Part shown: one piece after another, positions 29,044 to 42,093 of the stretch
Numbering within the stretch: position 1 is the stretch's first letter
Layout: the number at the start of each line of letters is the position of its first letter
Assembly: GCF_910592395.1 (NCBI RefSeq)
Contig: NC_088313.1
Span: forward strand, 19,608,437-19,672,436
DNA length: 64,000 nucleotides
Reading direction: 5' to 3'
Source of the DNA: Lineus longissimus
Lineage: Eukaryota; Nemertea; Pilidiophora; Heteronemertea; Lineidae
Translations under genes and position numbers: made by a program
The notes under the pieces: generated by a model
Told to the model about the DNA's origin: nothing
What the model saw: only the letters and a program-made list of their open reading frames with translations
Databases searched by the model: none

Positions 29044-29251
29044 TACGGAAAGGTTCCAGTGAAAAGGAGGTCAACTAGAGTCATTTGGACAAGTGTAATC
29101 TGAAGAGTTAGTATTGGTAACTGAAAATAGGCTGTAGCCTAAAACAAAGAAGAATGTCTGTCTCAGCATTTCTCAGATGGTTTCATTCAATATCCTGAAT
29201 GGCTAATCTGACCTGTGAATACTTACATAGGGAACCCCCTTCTTAGCAGAC

Positions 29252-29379
29252 ACCTCTCTATTAAGGACACCCTCTCTTTTAAGGAAACTGCATCTGGTAC
29301 CAAATTGGTCATTTCCATTGAAACTTCTCAATTGAGGAAAGAATTTGTCTGTACCAAAGGGTGACCTTAATAGAGAGGT
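29252..29379. mobile_element. Short inverted-repeat (MITE-like) element in MRPS26 3' UTR
   Basis: ACCTCTCTATTAAGG at 29252-29266 is the exact reverse complement of 29365-29379. The interior is about 98 bp and repeats the theme (GGACACCCTCTCTTTTAAGG). A related block, GTCCTTAGTAGAGAGGTTC, is at 45754-45772. Class is inferred from structure only. Confidence 0.6.
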
Positions 29380-29754
29380 TCTACTGTACATGTAGGATTT
29401 CACCTTGCAACCTTTCCTTCCCTGAAATTAAGTGTTGCTATGATGAAATCGTGATCATGTTGTGCTCTCCGATGATATCACAAACCTGAGGTAAACACTC
29501 TAGTTTGTGGCTAGGTTATGATAGTATAGTGTTCACATATAATTTACATCTGTTGCATTACAGGTCATTATGTTGTCCACAGTCACATTATGCAGGCTAT
29601 CAACAGTAGATTAGTTCACTAATGATAGCCTGTTAATGGGTTCTTAATACTCCATGCCTGTACAGAAAAGTATGTGTTTATAGTTATCAGTAGAAACTGA
29701 ACAACCATGTTAGAAAGAATTTTGGTGAAATAGACTTGTGTATTCTTGGTTTAC

Positions 29755-29760
29755 AATAAA
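29755..29760 (+). promoter_or_regulatory. Poly(A) signal of MRPS26
   Basis: AATAAA 712 bp after the MRPS26 stop, with T-rich sequence after it. It is the first clear signal downstream. Confidence 0.5.
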
Positions 29761-29779
29761 TTTCATTTGATAAATGTGA

Positions 29780-30311
29780 TAGTTCGAATATTTCTTTAGA
29801 ATTGTGTTGAATTTCAGTTGTTTTGATCTGAAGGAGCATTAGAGTTGCCCAGTTTCCAAAATGACAGGGTCTTTACTGCAGGCATTGATACCAAAATTCA
29901 CAAAGTCACACAAAGGGGCGATTCAGAATTGCTACCCCAGTAAAAACAGTTGTAAAACTGCATCCCTGTTGACTGTCAACAACTACCAGTATGCTCCGTC
30001 CTGAAAAGGTCTCGCTGGGATTGAAAGATCAAAATGTGAGCTGATGACCTCACTTCCAGGCTAGTTGGTTTGTCTTGACATGATCTGGTATCCGAGCCAA
30101 CCCTCGATATCCAGACCCTGTTTTCCCCTTTCATACTCTTGAGTGGGTGTTTAGCTGGAGTCGTTTTCTTGGATTAAAAGTACTCTGGGAATGAACATAT
30201 GACCTCAAATCGCCTCGCGCTAGTTGCCATCCTGCCAACATGCCGATCTCTTGCCTTTGTCGTTTCGAATGTCGATATCATATTTACCAATGAATCAAAG
30301 CACGCCTTTAC
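29780..30311. other. Intergenic, no gene seen
   Basis: No supported exon, RNA gene or repeat found in this stretch. Confidence 0.5.
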
Positions 30312-30421
30312 CTGGGAAGAATAGGAGGGCTGATGTCAAAGATAGCATAATCAGGGACATGGAACCCGGGAAATGATACTGTTAGATCAGTGTACAGTGC
30401 CTCGGGCGTGACATTTTCCAC
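30312..30421 (-). CDS. Candidate internal exon of an unidentified gene
   Basis: On the minus strand a CTCCAG acceptor, 110 bp open sequence and a CCCAG|GTAAAG donor encode VENVTPEALYTDLTVSFPGF followed by HVPDYAIFDISPPILP. The composition looks protein-like: alternating hydrophobic beta-strand pattern and NVT sequon. The frame stays open upstream to about 30496 (RLYLQVENV), so the true acceptor may be further up. It lies beyond the poly(A) signal of the neighbouring minus-strand gene, so it likely belongs to another transcript or is an exon relic. No family recognised. Confidence 0.35.
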
Positions 30422-30513
30422 CTGGAGATACAGTCTATATGTAGCACATATTTTATACACCCACACCATGTGATATCTCGCAAACTCGTGCACCAAATCA
30501 ATGTGGTCATAGT

Positions 30514-30519
30514 TTTATT
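30514..30519 (-). promoter_or_regulatory. Poly(A) signal of the orphan single-exon gene
   Basis: AATAAA on the minus strand, 170 bp beyond the stop codon at 30689. Confidence 0.5.
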
Positions 30520-30688
30520 GGCTCAGCAATTAACCAATTATATTTTCAAGAAGTACCAAGTTCACTATAGTCTGGAATAAGGTCATGTTTCATTGGCAAT
30601 TAATGCAGTTTTTTCCCGGAGTTTATCACACAAATCACCGTGTAAGCGCAGTGTCATTTCGATTTCTAATCCACACTCAGCTGTCTCT

Positions 30689-31777
30689 TCAAGTCTTATC
30701 CACAGTGTGAATCATGCGCGTCGTCTTTCGCTTTGATGTCTCCGTCTGCTTCATGTACGCAGGTTTAACCTTGGCTTTCCTCTCAGGACTTGCGTCCTTT
30801 GGCACCTTGACGGTACAGCCCGATGCCAGGGCTGCCAGCATCATCACGTCATTTTCACTCACTCGAGATTGTCTCCGGCGATCCAGCTCAACCTTCCAAA
30901 GCGGTGGGGCCTCCGGCGCCAGACGCACTGGACTCATCGGACCACCGCTCTCATTGCTACCCCTGCTTCCAAGTCTCTCTCTGACCGAACTTGAAGCACA
31001 ACCAGGGAGAACCCTGTAACTGGACCCACTGGCACTGTCCGAATCGGACACCGAAATAGTCCTACCTTGCATGGCCGCTGACCGACGTAAAGAGCTCCGC
31101 CTCATGGCAAGATACTCGGCTGCACTCAGCTTCATGTCATGGTCTGGCAACTCCGGTCCCACAGTGCTGACAGAGTCTACGGACCCTCTCCTTGATGACC
31201 CGCTCGTTGAGGATTGAGTCGGGAGCAACAGATGGGAACGCATGCCTCTGATTGATTTCAGCATATATGCCTTGTCCCAGGAGTGAGAAAATTCTCCGGA
31301 GGGAGGGGACGCACCGAGGAGTGGTTGCGGACGGGGTCCGCCTTCGGGTTCTGACAGAATTCGTGCACGTCGCCGGCCAAGTTCAAGATTTGGCAAAATG
31401 TACTGTTTGGGGGACGTGGCCAAAGAACCAGTGCTACTTAACTGTGACTTCGTCCTCGTGATATTCGGTTCCTGGAGGAAGACATCTTCCTCGTCCGAGT
31501 CCTCATCTGCTGACCCGTCTGTGTCTATCCCCGCGGCCCCTTCGCCGAGGGCAACACCACATTCAGGGGGCAAACTTTCCCTACGCTGATACTCCATGAA
31601 TCTCCTACCCAAGTCACTTTTAGTCCTTTCCAACACACGGGTCTCTTGTCTCTTTGTCATGTTGATATCTAACACCGCTTTTTCCAAATTATAACTCTCC
31701 TTTGAATTTTGTCTGAAGACTTTTTTTCTCATTCTGTCGCTGAGGACGCCTGGGTTTGTCCTTTCGCTCCCAGCCAT
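30689..31777 (-). CDS. Orphan Ser/Arg-rich, probably disordered protein, single exon (362 aa)
   Basis: Uninterrupted ATG-to-TGA frame, the longest non-repeat ORF here, and more CpG/GC-rich than the surrounding DNA. I do not recognise the family. Residues about 28-68 are charged and helix-prone (NLEKAVLDINMTKRQETRVL; GRRFMEYQRRES). Residues about 85-100 are acidic (DTDGSADEDSDEEDVF). The middle is low-complexity Ser/Pro/Gly/Arg with many RRxS-type basophilic kinase sites (RRGSVDS, RRSSLRRS). The C terminus is basic (SPERKAKVKPAYMKQTETSK). No signal peptide or membrane segment. It faces MRPS26 tail to tail, and AATAAA follows 170 bp after the stop. The antisense frame at 30714-31019 is taken as a shadow. 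Codon-level conservation would settle whether it is a gene. Confidence 0.7.
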   Translation of the reverse strand: MAGSERTNPGVLSDRMRKKVFRQNSKESYNLEKAVLDINMTKRQETRVLERTKSDLGRRFMEYQRRESLPPECGVALGEGAAGIDTDGSADEDSDEEDVFLQEPNITRTKSQLSSTGSLATSPKQYILPNLELGRRRARILSEPEGGPRPQPLLGASPPSGEFSHSWDKAYMLKSIRGMRSHLLLPTQSSTSGSSRRGSVDSVSTVGPELPDHDMKLSAAEYLAMRRSSLRRSAAMQGRTISVSDSDSASGSSYRVLPGCASSSVRERLGSRGSNESGGPMSPVRLAPEAPPLWKVELDRRRQSRVSENDVMMLAALASGCTVKVPKDASPERKAKVKPAYMKQTETSKRKTTRMIHTVDKT

Positions 31778-32149
31778 GATTGTTGATCAAAAGCAATTGA
31801 GGACCAACTCAGACAACCAGTCTTGCTAATAACATCCTGCAGTGCAAGGTGTTCTCCGTAAAGCCACATATTGACGTGATGACGTGATTTGGCGCAACCC
31901 GTGGCGTTCGTTAATTGTCTTAAGCTTGATATCACCGTACTAAATTACCGTCTGAACCCGGCAGATGAAATTGATCCTTATTTCAAATTTTAATGATTTA
32001 TCCGTTGTGTATTAGCAACATGGAGACTACCTTTCAAAGGAGCGGGTAATTCTGTCTCTCCGAAGGTTTTGCTTAACATTTCGAAGCGTCCTCTATCTGG
32101 TCCACCAATCTCCGCATACGGCGTGTATCGAGTAAAGTAATGGCGATGA
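31778..32149. other. Upstream region of the orphan gene
   Basis: No clear TATA box or other gene recognised. Confidence 0.45.
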
Positions 32150-32275
32150 CAAAGTTCAAATATTTTTTTCACTTGTTTTTTTCTGCGAAAAATGAAGAAA
32201 CATCATCAGTCCCAAAACATTTTTGGCTTTGAAAATATTTCAGAATTTTGAACTTTTATCTCACGCCGTATTGCC
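32150..32275 (-). repeat. Dispersed repeat family R1, copy 2 (inverted)
   Basis: The reverse complement carries AAGTTCAAAATTCTGAAA, GACTGATGATGTTTCTTCAT and AACAAGTGAAAAAAATA, in the same order as 5696-5820, with scattered substitutions. Confidence 0.75.
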
Positions 32276-33027
32276 CAAGCACAAATGCCTATTGCGTATG
32301 CGGGTATAGGTTAAAATTACATCCGTTAATAAATTTGAAGGCAAACTAAAATATAATTCAACAGATATAAACTTTATTTACATGCATTATGCAGAGCGTG
32401 TACAAAGCCACGTGACTGACATACCACGTGGTTTCCATCGTCTCCTGCCGCCACTTTTTTTCATGTCACTAAAAAGCCTCGTTAGTTACCATGACAACGG
32501 TAATACTTCTGACTTTCACCATGCAGTTTCTAGCTTCTATGATTTATCCGTCATAATATAAAAAGTAATGCGGGATTAACCCAATCCATCAATTATTGCA
32601 AAATCCCGTTTTAATCTACCACTGCACCAAACAACACTCGAGATTCGGAATGAAATATTGGAATGATTTGCCCTAAAACTCGGGTCTTTAATTAGTACTT
32701 TTCATTTGAAAGAGAGCACAAGGTAGGCCACCATCTTGACCAACCCGAGTTCGCTGTGCCTGTAAAGTACACCTCTCTTCAACGTCGGAGTACCCTCAGA
32801 CTGGCAGATGCACATTGGGTTTTTTAAGGATATTTTCCCTTCCTTAGCTTATGTTTCATCCACCAATTCTCAAAAGAGCAACCAGTATGCCCGAACCAAG
32901 AATATTAAACTGGCTTTGAATTCACAAGAAAAAAACATGTAAAGGGTTAAGCGGTAGCGTAAATCCTTGTAAATGCTTTTTACCAAAGTTAATTTCAACA
33001 AGCTAAAGTCATACTTATGAACAATGT
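32276..33027. other. Downstream region of actin B
   Basis: Contains possible minus-strand poly(A) signals: ATTAAA at 32687-32692 and AATAAA at 32373-32378. Which one serves actin B cannot be told. No other gene seen. Confidence 0.45.
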
Positions 33028-36109
<3,082 letters not shown>

Positions 36110-36291
36110 TTTGAGATTTTGGTAAAGTCTCTGGTCAGAAAGAGTTGACAAGTGTTCAAATGACTGCAAACTAAACGCACGACGGAATGAACGGTAGATT
36201 TACTGATAACTCTCTTTATTCCCAGCTGTGCAGTCTAGGCCCACAAACGCCTGGTGGTCGCGCCGTGAGATTTTTCTGTCCTAATTCGAGA

Positions 36292-36321
36292 CCATATATG
36301 GGAATGCACTTCCATATATGG
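36292..36321 (-). promoter_or_regulatory. Paired CArG (SRF-type) boxes of actin B promoter
   Basis: Two perfect CCATATATGG boxes at 36292-36301 and 36312-36321, starts 20 bp apart, the same spacing as upstream of actin A. They lie about 180-210 bp upstream of the actin B ATG. A TATA-like AATAAAG is at about 36215-36221 on the minus strand. Confidence 0.8.
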
Positions 36322-36845
36322 AATGAACGAGCTCCAAGCGTGCTCTTTGCTATGCACGAGGTGACATAATCGGCAGCCTGTTTCACCCCTTCGAGGAGTT
36401 CAGACAGCGTTAGCTATAGAAGGTAGCCTATTTGAATATTATATAACTGGCCCTAGCTAATTACAGGTAGTAGATGGATAATTTCGTTGAAATTTTGACA
36501 TGGCTGTTCCATCAGTTGTTCCAAGCGGGGGGGTTTCCAGGCAGTGATTTGTTCAGGGTGACTAGATCCGGTATCAAGGGGCGTGATACACAAGAACCAG
36601 GCATGCATGTAGATGTGTACTATATCGTGTGTAGAGAGTTCTGGGTGGGCTCCAATAGGATTCATTCAATAATATGGCAACACATCTTTTGTACACGTTG
36701 ACATTTCGTCTCGGCATCTTTCGTGTAGTTTTTTGCAGTACTGCTAAATAAAGAGTCCTGGTATTATACAAATAATTCCAGGGCTCGGTTTTCCCTTGTA
36801 ATGCAGTGTTGCCTTTTTTGGGCAATTACTTTTATGGTAGGTTCT

Positions 36846-36872
36846 TTCTTAGAGTAACCAGACTACTCTAAG
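36846..36872. repeat. Palindrome P1, sister of 37500-37529
   Basis: TTCTTAGAGTAACCAGACT at 36846-36864 recurs exactly at 37493-37511. In this copy CTTAGAGT and ACTCTAAG form 8-bp arms around AACCAGACT. Confidence 0.8.
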
Positions 36873-37492
36873 GTTCTTAGTATTGAAAATATTTATGTAC
36901 ATTTTCGATGCTTCTTCTTTTTCTGTTGAAACTGATAACGGTGTTTTTCAGGGTTAAATAAACAACTAAAATCCCATGAAAATTGTCTTATTTTGTATCC
37001 GTTTTCATCACTACAGACCTCAAACAAAATCTGATATGAATGATATCTCTTTTATAGCTGTACTGTTTATAGTATCAGTGAGACCACGCCCTAGCTGCTG
37101 GGAAAAGATGAACCACACGGACAGCCTGGGGTGTTATTCTGGTTTGTAAGTTTGATTCAAAGATTCAAAGCACATAGCCTCTTTGATGGGGTACGCCGTT
37201 CGTAATTACTGGTGGTCCAGGAAAATAGAATTGCGGTTCTATACAATGTTTTAGTGCAGTTATAATGCATTGGATGGCTACAAATTTGCTGAAACAACTT
37301 TTTCATAGTATTTGTATATCTGTCTACATATATAACACGTGTTAACGCAATGAGAAATATTCAAATTCACTTAGAAAATTTCAAATGAACGGCGTCGGCC
37401 TTTAACAACACAGTTTCATCGCTATGCAGATGCTTCACAATTTTTTTCAAAACCCATCGGCCATCTGTCACACGAGAGACGCGTCAGACAAA

Positions 37493-37529
37493 TTCTTAGA
37501 GTAACCAGACTAAATTTAGTCTGGTTACT
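37493..37529. repeat. Perfect 30-bp palindrome P2
   Basis: Positions 37500-37529 form a perfect palindrome with half site AGTAACCAGACTAAA. Its left half is part of the 19-bp direct repeat shared with 36846-36864, 647 bp away. The pair may mark the ends of a small transposable element. Confidence 0.85.
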
Positions 37530-39326
37530 ATAACGACAATTCAACTTTAAAACCCCTTGTAATCAGTGGTTATTTAAAGGTGAACTCGTATTCAAATAAT
37601 ACAATCGCTGGCCTCTTCAGGTGATATGTCAGGTAATGCTGATCAGAGCGAATGGTGGGAGATTCGAGATTTACCAGGTTACCATAGAAACAACAAATCA
37701 GAATTATCCGTGTGTAATGTAGTAGAAATGTCATCTGCTATTATAGATGTTTCTCTGCACTGTGACACTGCGTGATTTTTATTCGAATATGGAATCAATA
37801 AAAACTTTATTTCTTGCCTTGAAAACGTATACTTTCTACAGTCGTAATACATTTCGCCTTCATGGTAATCCTACTTTTTTCATTCATTGATATTGGTGAT
37901 ATTTCTTGCCTTGATAATAAGTTGTTGACATTAAAACTGACATGCCAGGTGGATTTTTGCGGGTCAACTTGGGACACAGATAAAGGACAACAGAGTTAAA
38001 ATCAGTGCCAATCAATAATTCATCAATAGTTGTGTACTGTGAGTGAGAACAGATATCATATGAAATCCTCTGGACGCTATCCAACCAATCATATTTCAAC
38101 AAGTATGTACATTGTATTATGTAGGCTTCTATTCTTTCAGATTAAGGAAGTCAAGTTTCTCGTGACTTGTTATCAAGAGTGGTATAATATGAGTTGTCCT
38201 AAATAAGCATAGGCCGTTGTGCTCGTTGTGTAAGGAAATCCCCATTGTTGTCCTTATGGCAGGCGAAATCCCCTTTTTTGCTGGTGAAAAACGAAATCTT
38301 ATTATTATCGGCTACCTTATGAAGGAAGTAGTTTGCGCAATACTGACAATCGCGATATCTATGAACGATTGAAATGCCAACCAATATATCAGTGATCTCA
38401 GCCTAGTTGCTTCTTGGTGCAAGAGCACTGAATCACTATCAGAAATACATTATTGAAAGATCACAGCCAGCGGGAATAGGAGTCTAATTGATTCTTTGGT
38501 CAACCGAACATGATGTCATACAACGCAGCTATCGTGGTCCAACCTGAACCAGACGCCCGTCTGGCGTCTGCTGCTAGCGGTGCTTTGATTATTTCGTGCA
38601 TTGATGTTTTATGACTCCATTGTCTGCTCATTTATTTATGATAATTAGTGTGGCCTCCCCCTCGTCTGCACCGAACTGACTCGGTGATTATTGGCCGCTA
38701 CAGGAGAACAGTCAGTGCCACCTAGTTGAAGCAAATGACACTACGGCACACCCGACCCTCGTGATCTATTTATAGATCACCTCGTTGCCTAGTGGGAGTA
38801 AGGGGCAATGTCAGGTTTTGACATATTGAAAAGGCCTATCGATGTTATGATGTTTCCAAAGTGCTTTGCCTTTACATGTATGGGTTCATGAATGCAAAAC
38901 GGAAGTGGGTGATCTGCTATTTTCACAAAGCTTGACGTTTGAGATTATTGGCTGGGGTATTTTGTCTGTGTTTTCAACTAAACTTGGTCAGATTTTAAAG
39001 GTAGATTCCTCCGTCGTCCTGATCGACCTTGAGGCCGTTCCACTGCGTCCGGAGTGTACCTAAAGGCTGCTTCGTGGACACCTTGTCAATGCTTGTGGAG
39101 CTAGTGCACCTACAATACTGAAAGATACCGCACCTGGCTATTAAACCGCAGTGAATCATAGCGAATCAACACACACATCACAGCCGAATGTCTGCCCAGG
39201 GAATCAGAATTATAAGAAAAGCCAATCTGATGGCTGATGAATCAGAGAGGAGACACTCCAATTTTCCTAGCTGAATCATGAATGCATTTAATCACACCCC
39301 GCAGTCAATTCTTGTATTGAATATCC

Positions 39327-39578
39327 TCAGAAAATAAATATCTCGCTTTCACCATCACTTTCATCTGTGTGTGCGGTCAATTTCTGTGACACCACGATGG
39401 ATTCTTGACTACTTTTTTCTGTGGCACCCTGTACGCTTGTAGACTTCCCTTCTTCTGTTGCACCCTGTTGCTGTCGATCGCCTTGTTTGTGGCACCCTGT
39501 ACGTTGTTGACGTTCTTTTTCTGTTTCACCCTGTAAATGGTGTTGATATCCTGCTTCCTTCATCAACATCCGCCACAC
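39327..39578 (-). CDS. Weak candidate coding segment with QGATE-type repeats
   Basis: Minus-strand frame with three spaced motifs (LQGETEKE, QQGATEEG, VQGATEKS) and an acidic tail HTDESDGESEIFIF before the stop. DNA repeats (GGCACCCTGTACG) underlie it. This could be the last exon of an unidentified gene or a diverged minisatellite. Confidence 0.25.
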   Translation of the reverse strand: MWRMLMKEAGYQHHLQGETEKERQQRTGCHKQGDRQQQGATEEGKSTSVQGATEKSSQESIVVSQKLTAHTDESDGESEIFIF

Positions 39579-40182
39579 AAGTATGTCGTTCCTAGTAACG
39601 GGTATATGTTACGTTTTCATGTTTTTCTGGGGCCAGTCATGCTTTTTCGTCGTGGCTTCCTTCACCACACCGAGGAGGAAACAGGAAGGATGAAATATAA
39701 AACCGAAAGGAAAAGTCACAGCAATATGAAAGTAGGCCGGACGCAGTGGATCGGCCTCGTCCCTACCTCTAAGCAAGAGTGACAAAATGCCGATCCACTG
39801 CCTTCGGAGGGTCACCTCAGCCCACCTTCATTCATTCATCATGGTTACGCGTTCTATTTTCGAGGGGGGGGGGGTGCGTGCCCAATATTATAGCAGTCGC
39901 CGCCTTATACTGAGTAATCCAGTGATATCAAGGACCGGCATGACGAACGCCCTGATAACAGGCTATAGCGTGAATGACACCACTGCTCACAGTTGATTGA
40001 GAATGACTCATACGTAATGACGGGTCTGAGTCACTGGCGGGGAGAGGGAGACTCTGGGAAGACTGGTGTCTTCGCCCTGGTGTGGCCAACGGTTATGCGC
40101 ATCCTAGAGTTATGTGTTGAGGATGCTGAAAAGGGGGACTTCGCCTAAATATAATTGGTCAACTCTGCAAACATGAGTGGCT

Positions 40183-40187
40183 AAAAA
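40183..40187 (-). terminator. Pol III terminator of tRNA-Gly
   Basis: TTTTT on the minus strand, four bases after the tRNA 3' end. Confidence 0.8.
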
Positions 40188-40191
40188 TGTG

Positions 40192-40262
40192 TGCATTGTC
40201 CGGGAATCGAACCCGGGCCTCCCGCGTGGCAGGCGAGAATTCTACCACTGAACCAACAATGC
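40192..40262 (-). tRNA. tRNA-Gly(GCC)
   Basis: A 71-nt gene with all arms intact. The acceptor stem GCATTGT pairs with ACAATGC. The A box is TGGTTCAGTGG and the B box GGTTCGATTCC. Anticodon GCC (plus positions 40228-40230) sits in the loop TGCCACG. No intron. The seventh acceptor pair is T-A, where many animal tRNA-Gly(GCC) genes have G-C; pairing is kept, so it looks functional. A T5 terminator follows. Confidence 0.97.
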
Positions 40263-42024
40263 ATTCTTGAAAACACCGCTGCGACTTTTGCTTAATAAAA
40301 ATACCAACGTCTAACGATTATTGGATTCTTGGCTGGGGCATCCGGACATAAATTAGAGACACGAGTATTGTCGAAGGTACACTGCTGGTGTTATGAAACA
40401 CGCTCATATGAATCAAATGTTCTCGCAACCAAAACATTACTACTAACAAAGGTTAATTACAGGTTATGCTCATATAAGGTAAACTACTTGTCAGAGCGTT
40501 CAACCCCGATTACATGAATCGATCGAGCTCGGCAGCCTTCCACCAAAATTGTGCCATGCCACGCGGCAGATGCGATATCAATATCATACCGGCCTGGGTT
40601 TCTCGTGCCTCATATCGATAGGCCTAAGTAAATCATGTCTCAACACTCGGCAACAAAGCCTGCTAAAATCCTGACCATATAAGGCGATGTTGAACGTGTG
40701 TCCACGTTAGTCAAATAGGTCAGTCTTTATTTCATGGTGCATCAAGGCCTTCTGAGGTCAACTGAAGTGTAATTATGATATGTGTGCGCATATTAACTCC
40801 TGCATGCACAAGGACAGGATGTTTAAAAAAACGCTTTAAAAATATACTTCGCCTCTCGATATTTTTTGCAATGACGAAGGAGTGAAAAAAAACTGAATCT
40901 CAGGACGGTCTGTCACCACCTTTCGGTTTAAAATCAAAATCGAATTGACCCGACATGTAATCCACTCCCAAAATTTCGCAATAAACATTGTTTTAAAACG
41001 GCTAATGTATGTATTAATTTATTGAGGACAGTTTTGAAGTGTTTTCGACATGATTGTCTAGTGGAATTATCTTTGACCTGCAATTACGATGGCCATGGAC
41101 TTTCGGAGTGTTCACTTAAGGTCTGATGATGAAGGCAGACTTTTCTGTCTCGAAACCTTCAATGGTTGCGGCGTGCGTCCCTGCAGAGTTTGAGTCCATA
41201 GAATATGAGAGTCCGATATGGTCCAATTTCACACGCAACCCATATCCTATAGGGTGCAGCCCAATTGGCCACTACTTAGGATGCAACTTTTGTGACTGAG
41301 ACAAGACCACCATTGATTTATTAAGCCTTTTAGCAGTTAAATTGTCAATGTTTGACCGCGACACGCATCAAATACTGCGTGGGGTTGTGAATCTGAAATT
41401 TTGATATGATATTCCGGACAGTCGGGCAAGTAAATGGTGAAAAGTAAACTGGTAGTTGACCACGGAAATTTTTTGATAATCGACAAATTAGACAGACATT
41501 GATATTTCCACTCTTTTCAGCCAACTGGCAGAAAAATCTCAAAACACGCCCCCTATTACCAAATTAGCAAAATTCGAAATTAATTTTTTCATCAAATAAT
41601 TTCTTTATATCTGTAGACTTGCCACAGCAAATATTTTTTCAATACCTCTCCAAATATGTACTTGAGAGTTAAAAACATGCACTCGTCTAATTGATGGGCC
41701 TCGACCCTCCAACCTAATCATTGGTGGTCTTGTCTCGGCTTCGGAAGCAAGAACTTTCAAAATACGGCTGATTTGATCAAGCTTATGTTTGACTCTATAT
41801 ATCCTGTTACATTTGAGGATTGCATTCGACCATTAAACTAGGTAAATCGTACTTTAAAACAACAAAATCCAGTCCGAAGTGACCAGATACACGCACGCCG
41901 TCTGTGGCGTTAAGTTTATTAAACTAATACAATAAAGGGCATAGCCTTGCCACATCAGGCATAGTGGGCATGGGTGGGGGCTCAAGCGGCTTATGCCGTA
42001 GGCGTACATGTAATTCTAAACGGT
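40263..42024. other. Intergenic, no gene seen
   Basis: Only short frames up to 65 codons; no repeat recognised. Confidence 0.5.
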
Positions 42025-42030
42025 TTTATT
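42025..42030 (-). promoter_or_regulatory. Poly(A) signal of the SDR gene
   Basis: AATAAA on the minus strand, 64 bp beyond the stop codon of the short-chain dehydrogenase gene. Confidence 0.65.
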
Positions 42031-42093
42031 GTTTTGAAATCGGAATAAACTGATAAGTTCTGAATGTTCTACTTTTCAGTCAGGTACATTTTG

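Larger units (their letters stand above)
36322..40182. other. Intergenic with palindromic repeats, no gene firmly supported
   Basis: Apart from the palindromes at 36848-36872 and 37500-37529, a G run at 39864-39874 and the weak frame at 39327-39578, only short unrelated frames occur. A small hairpin (GTGATCTATTTATAGATCAC) lies near 38760. Confidence 0.5.
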
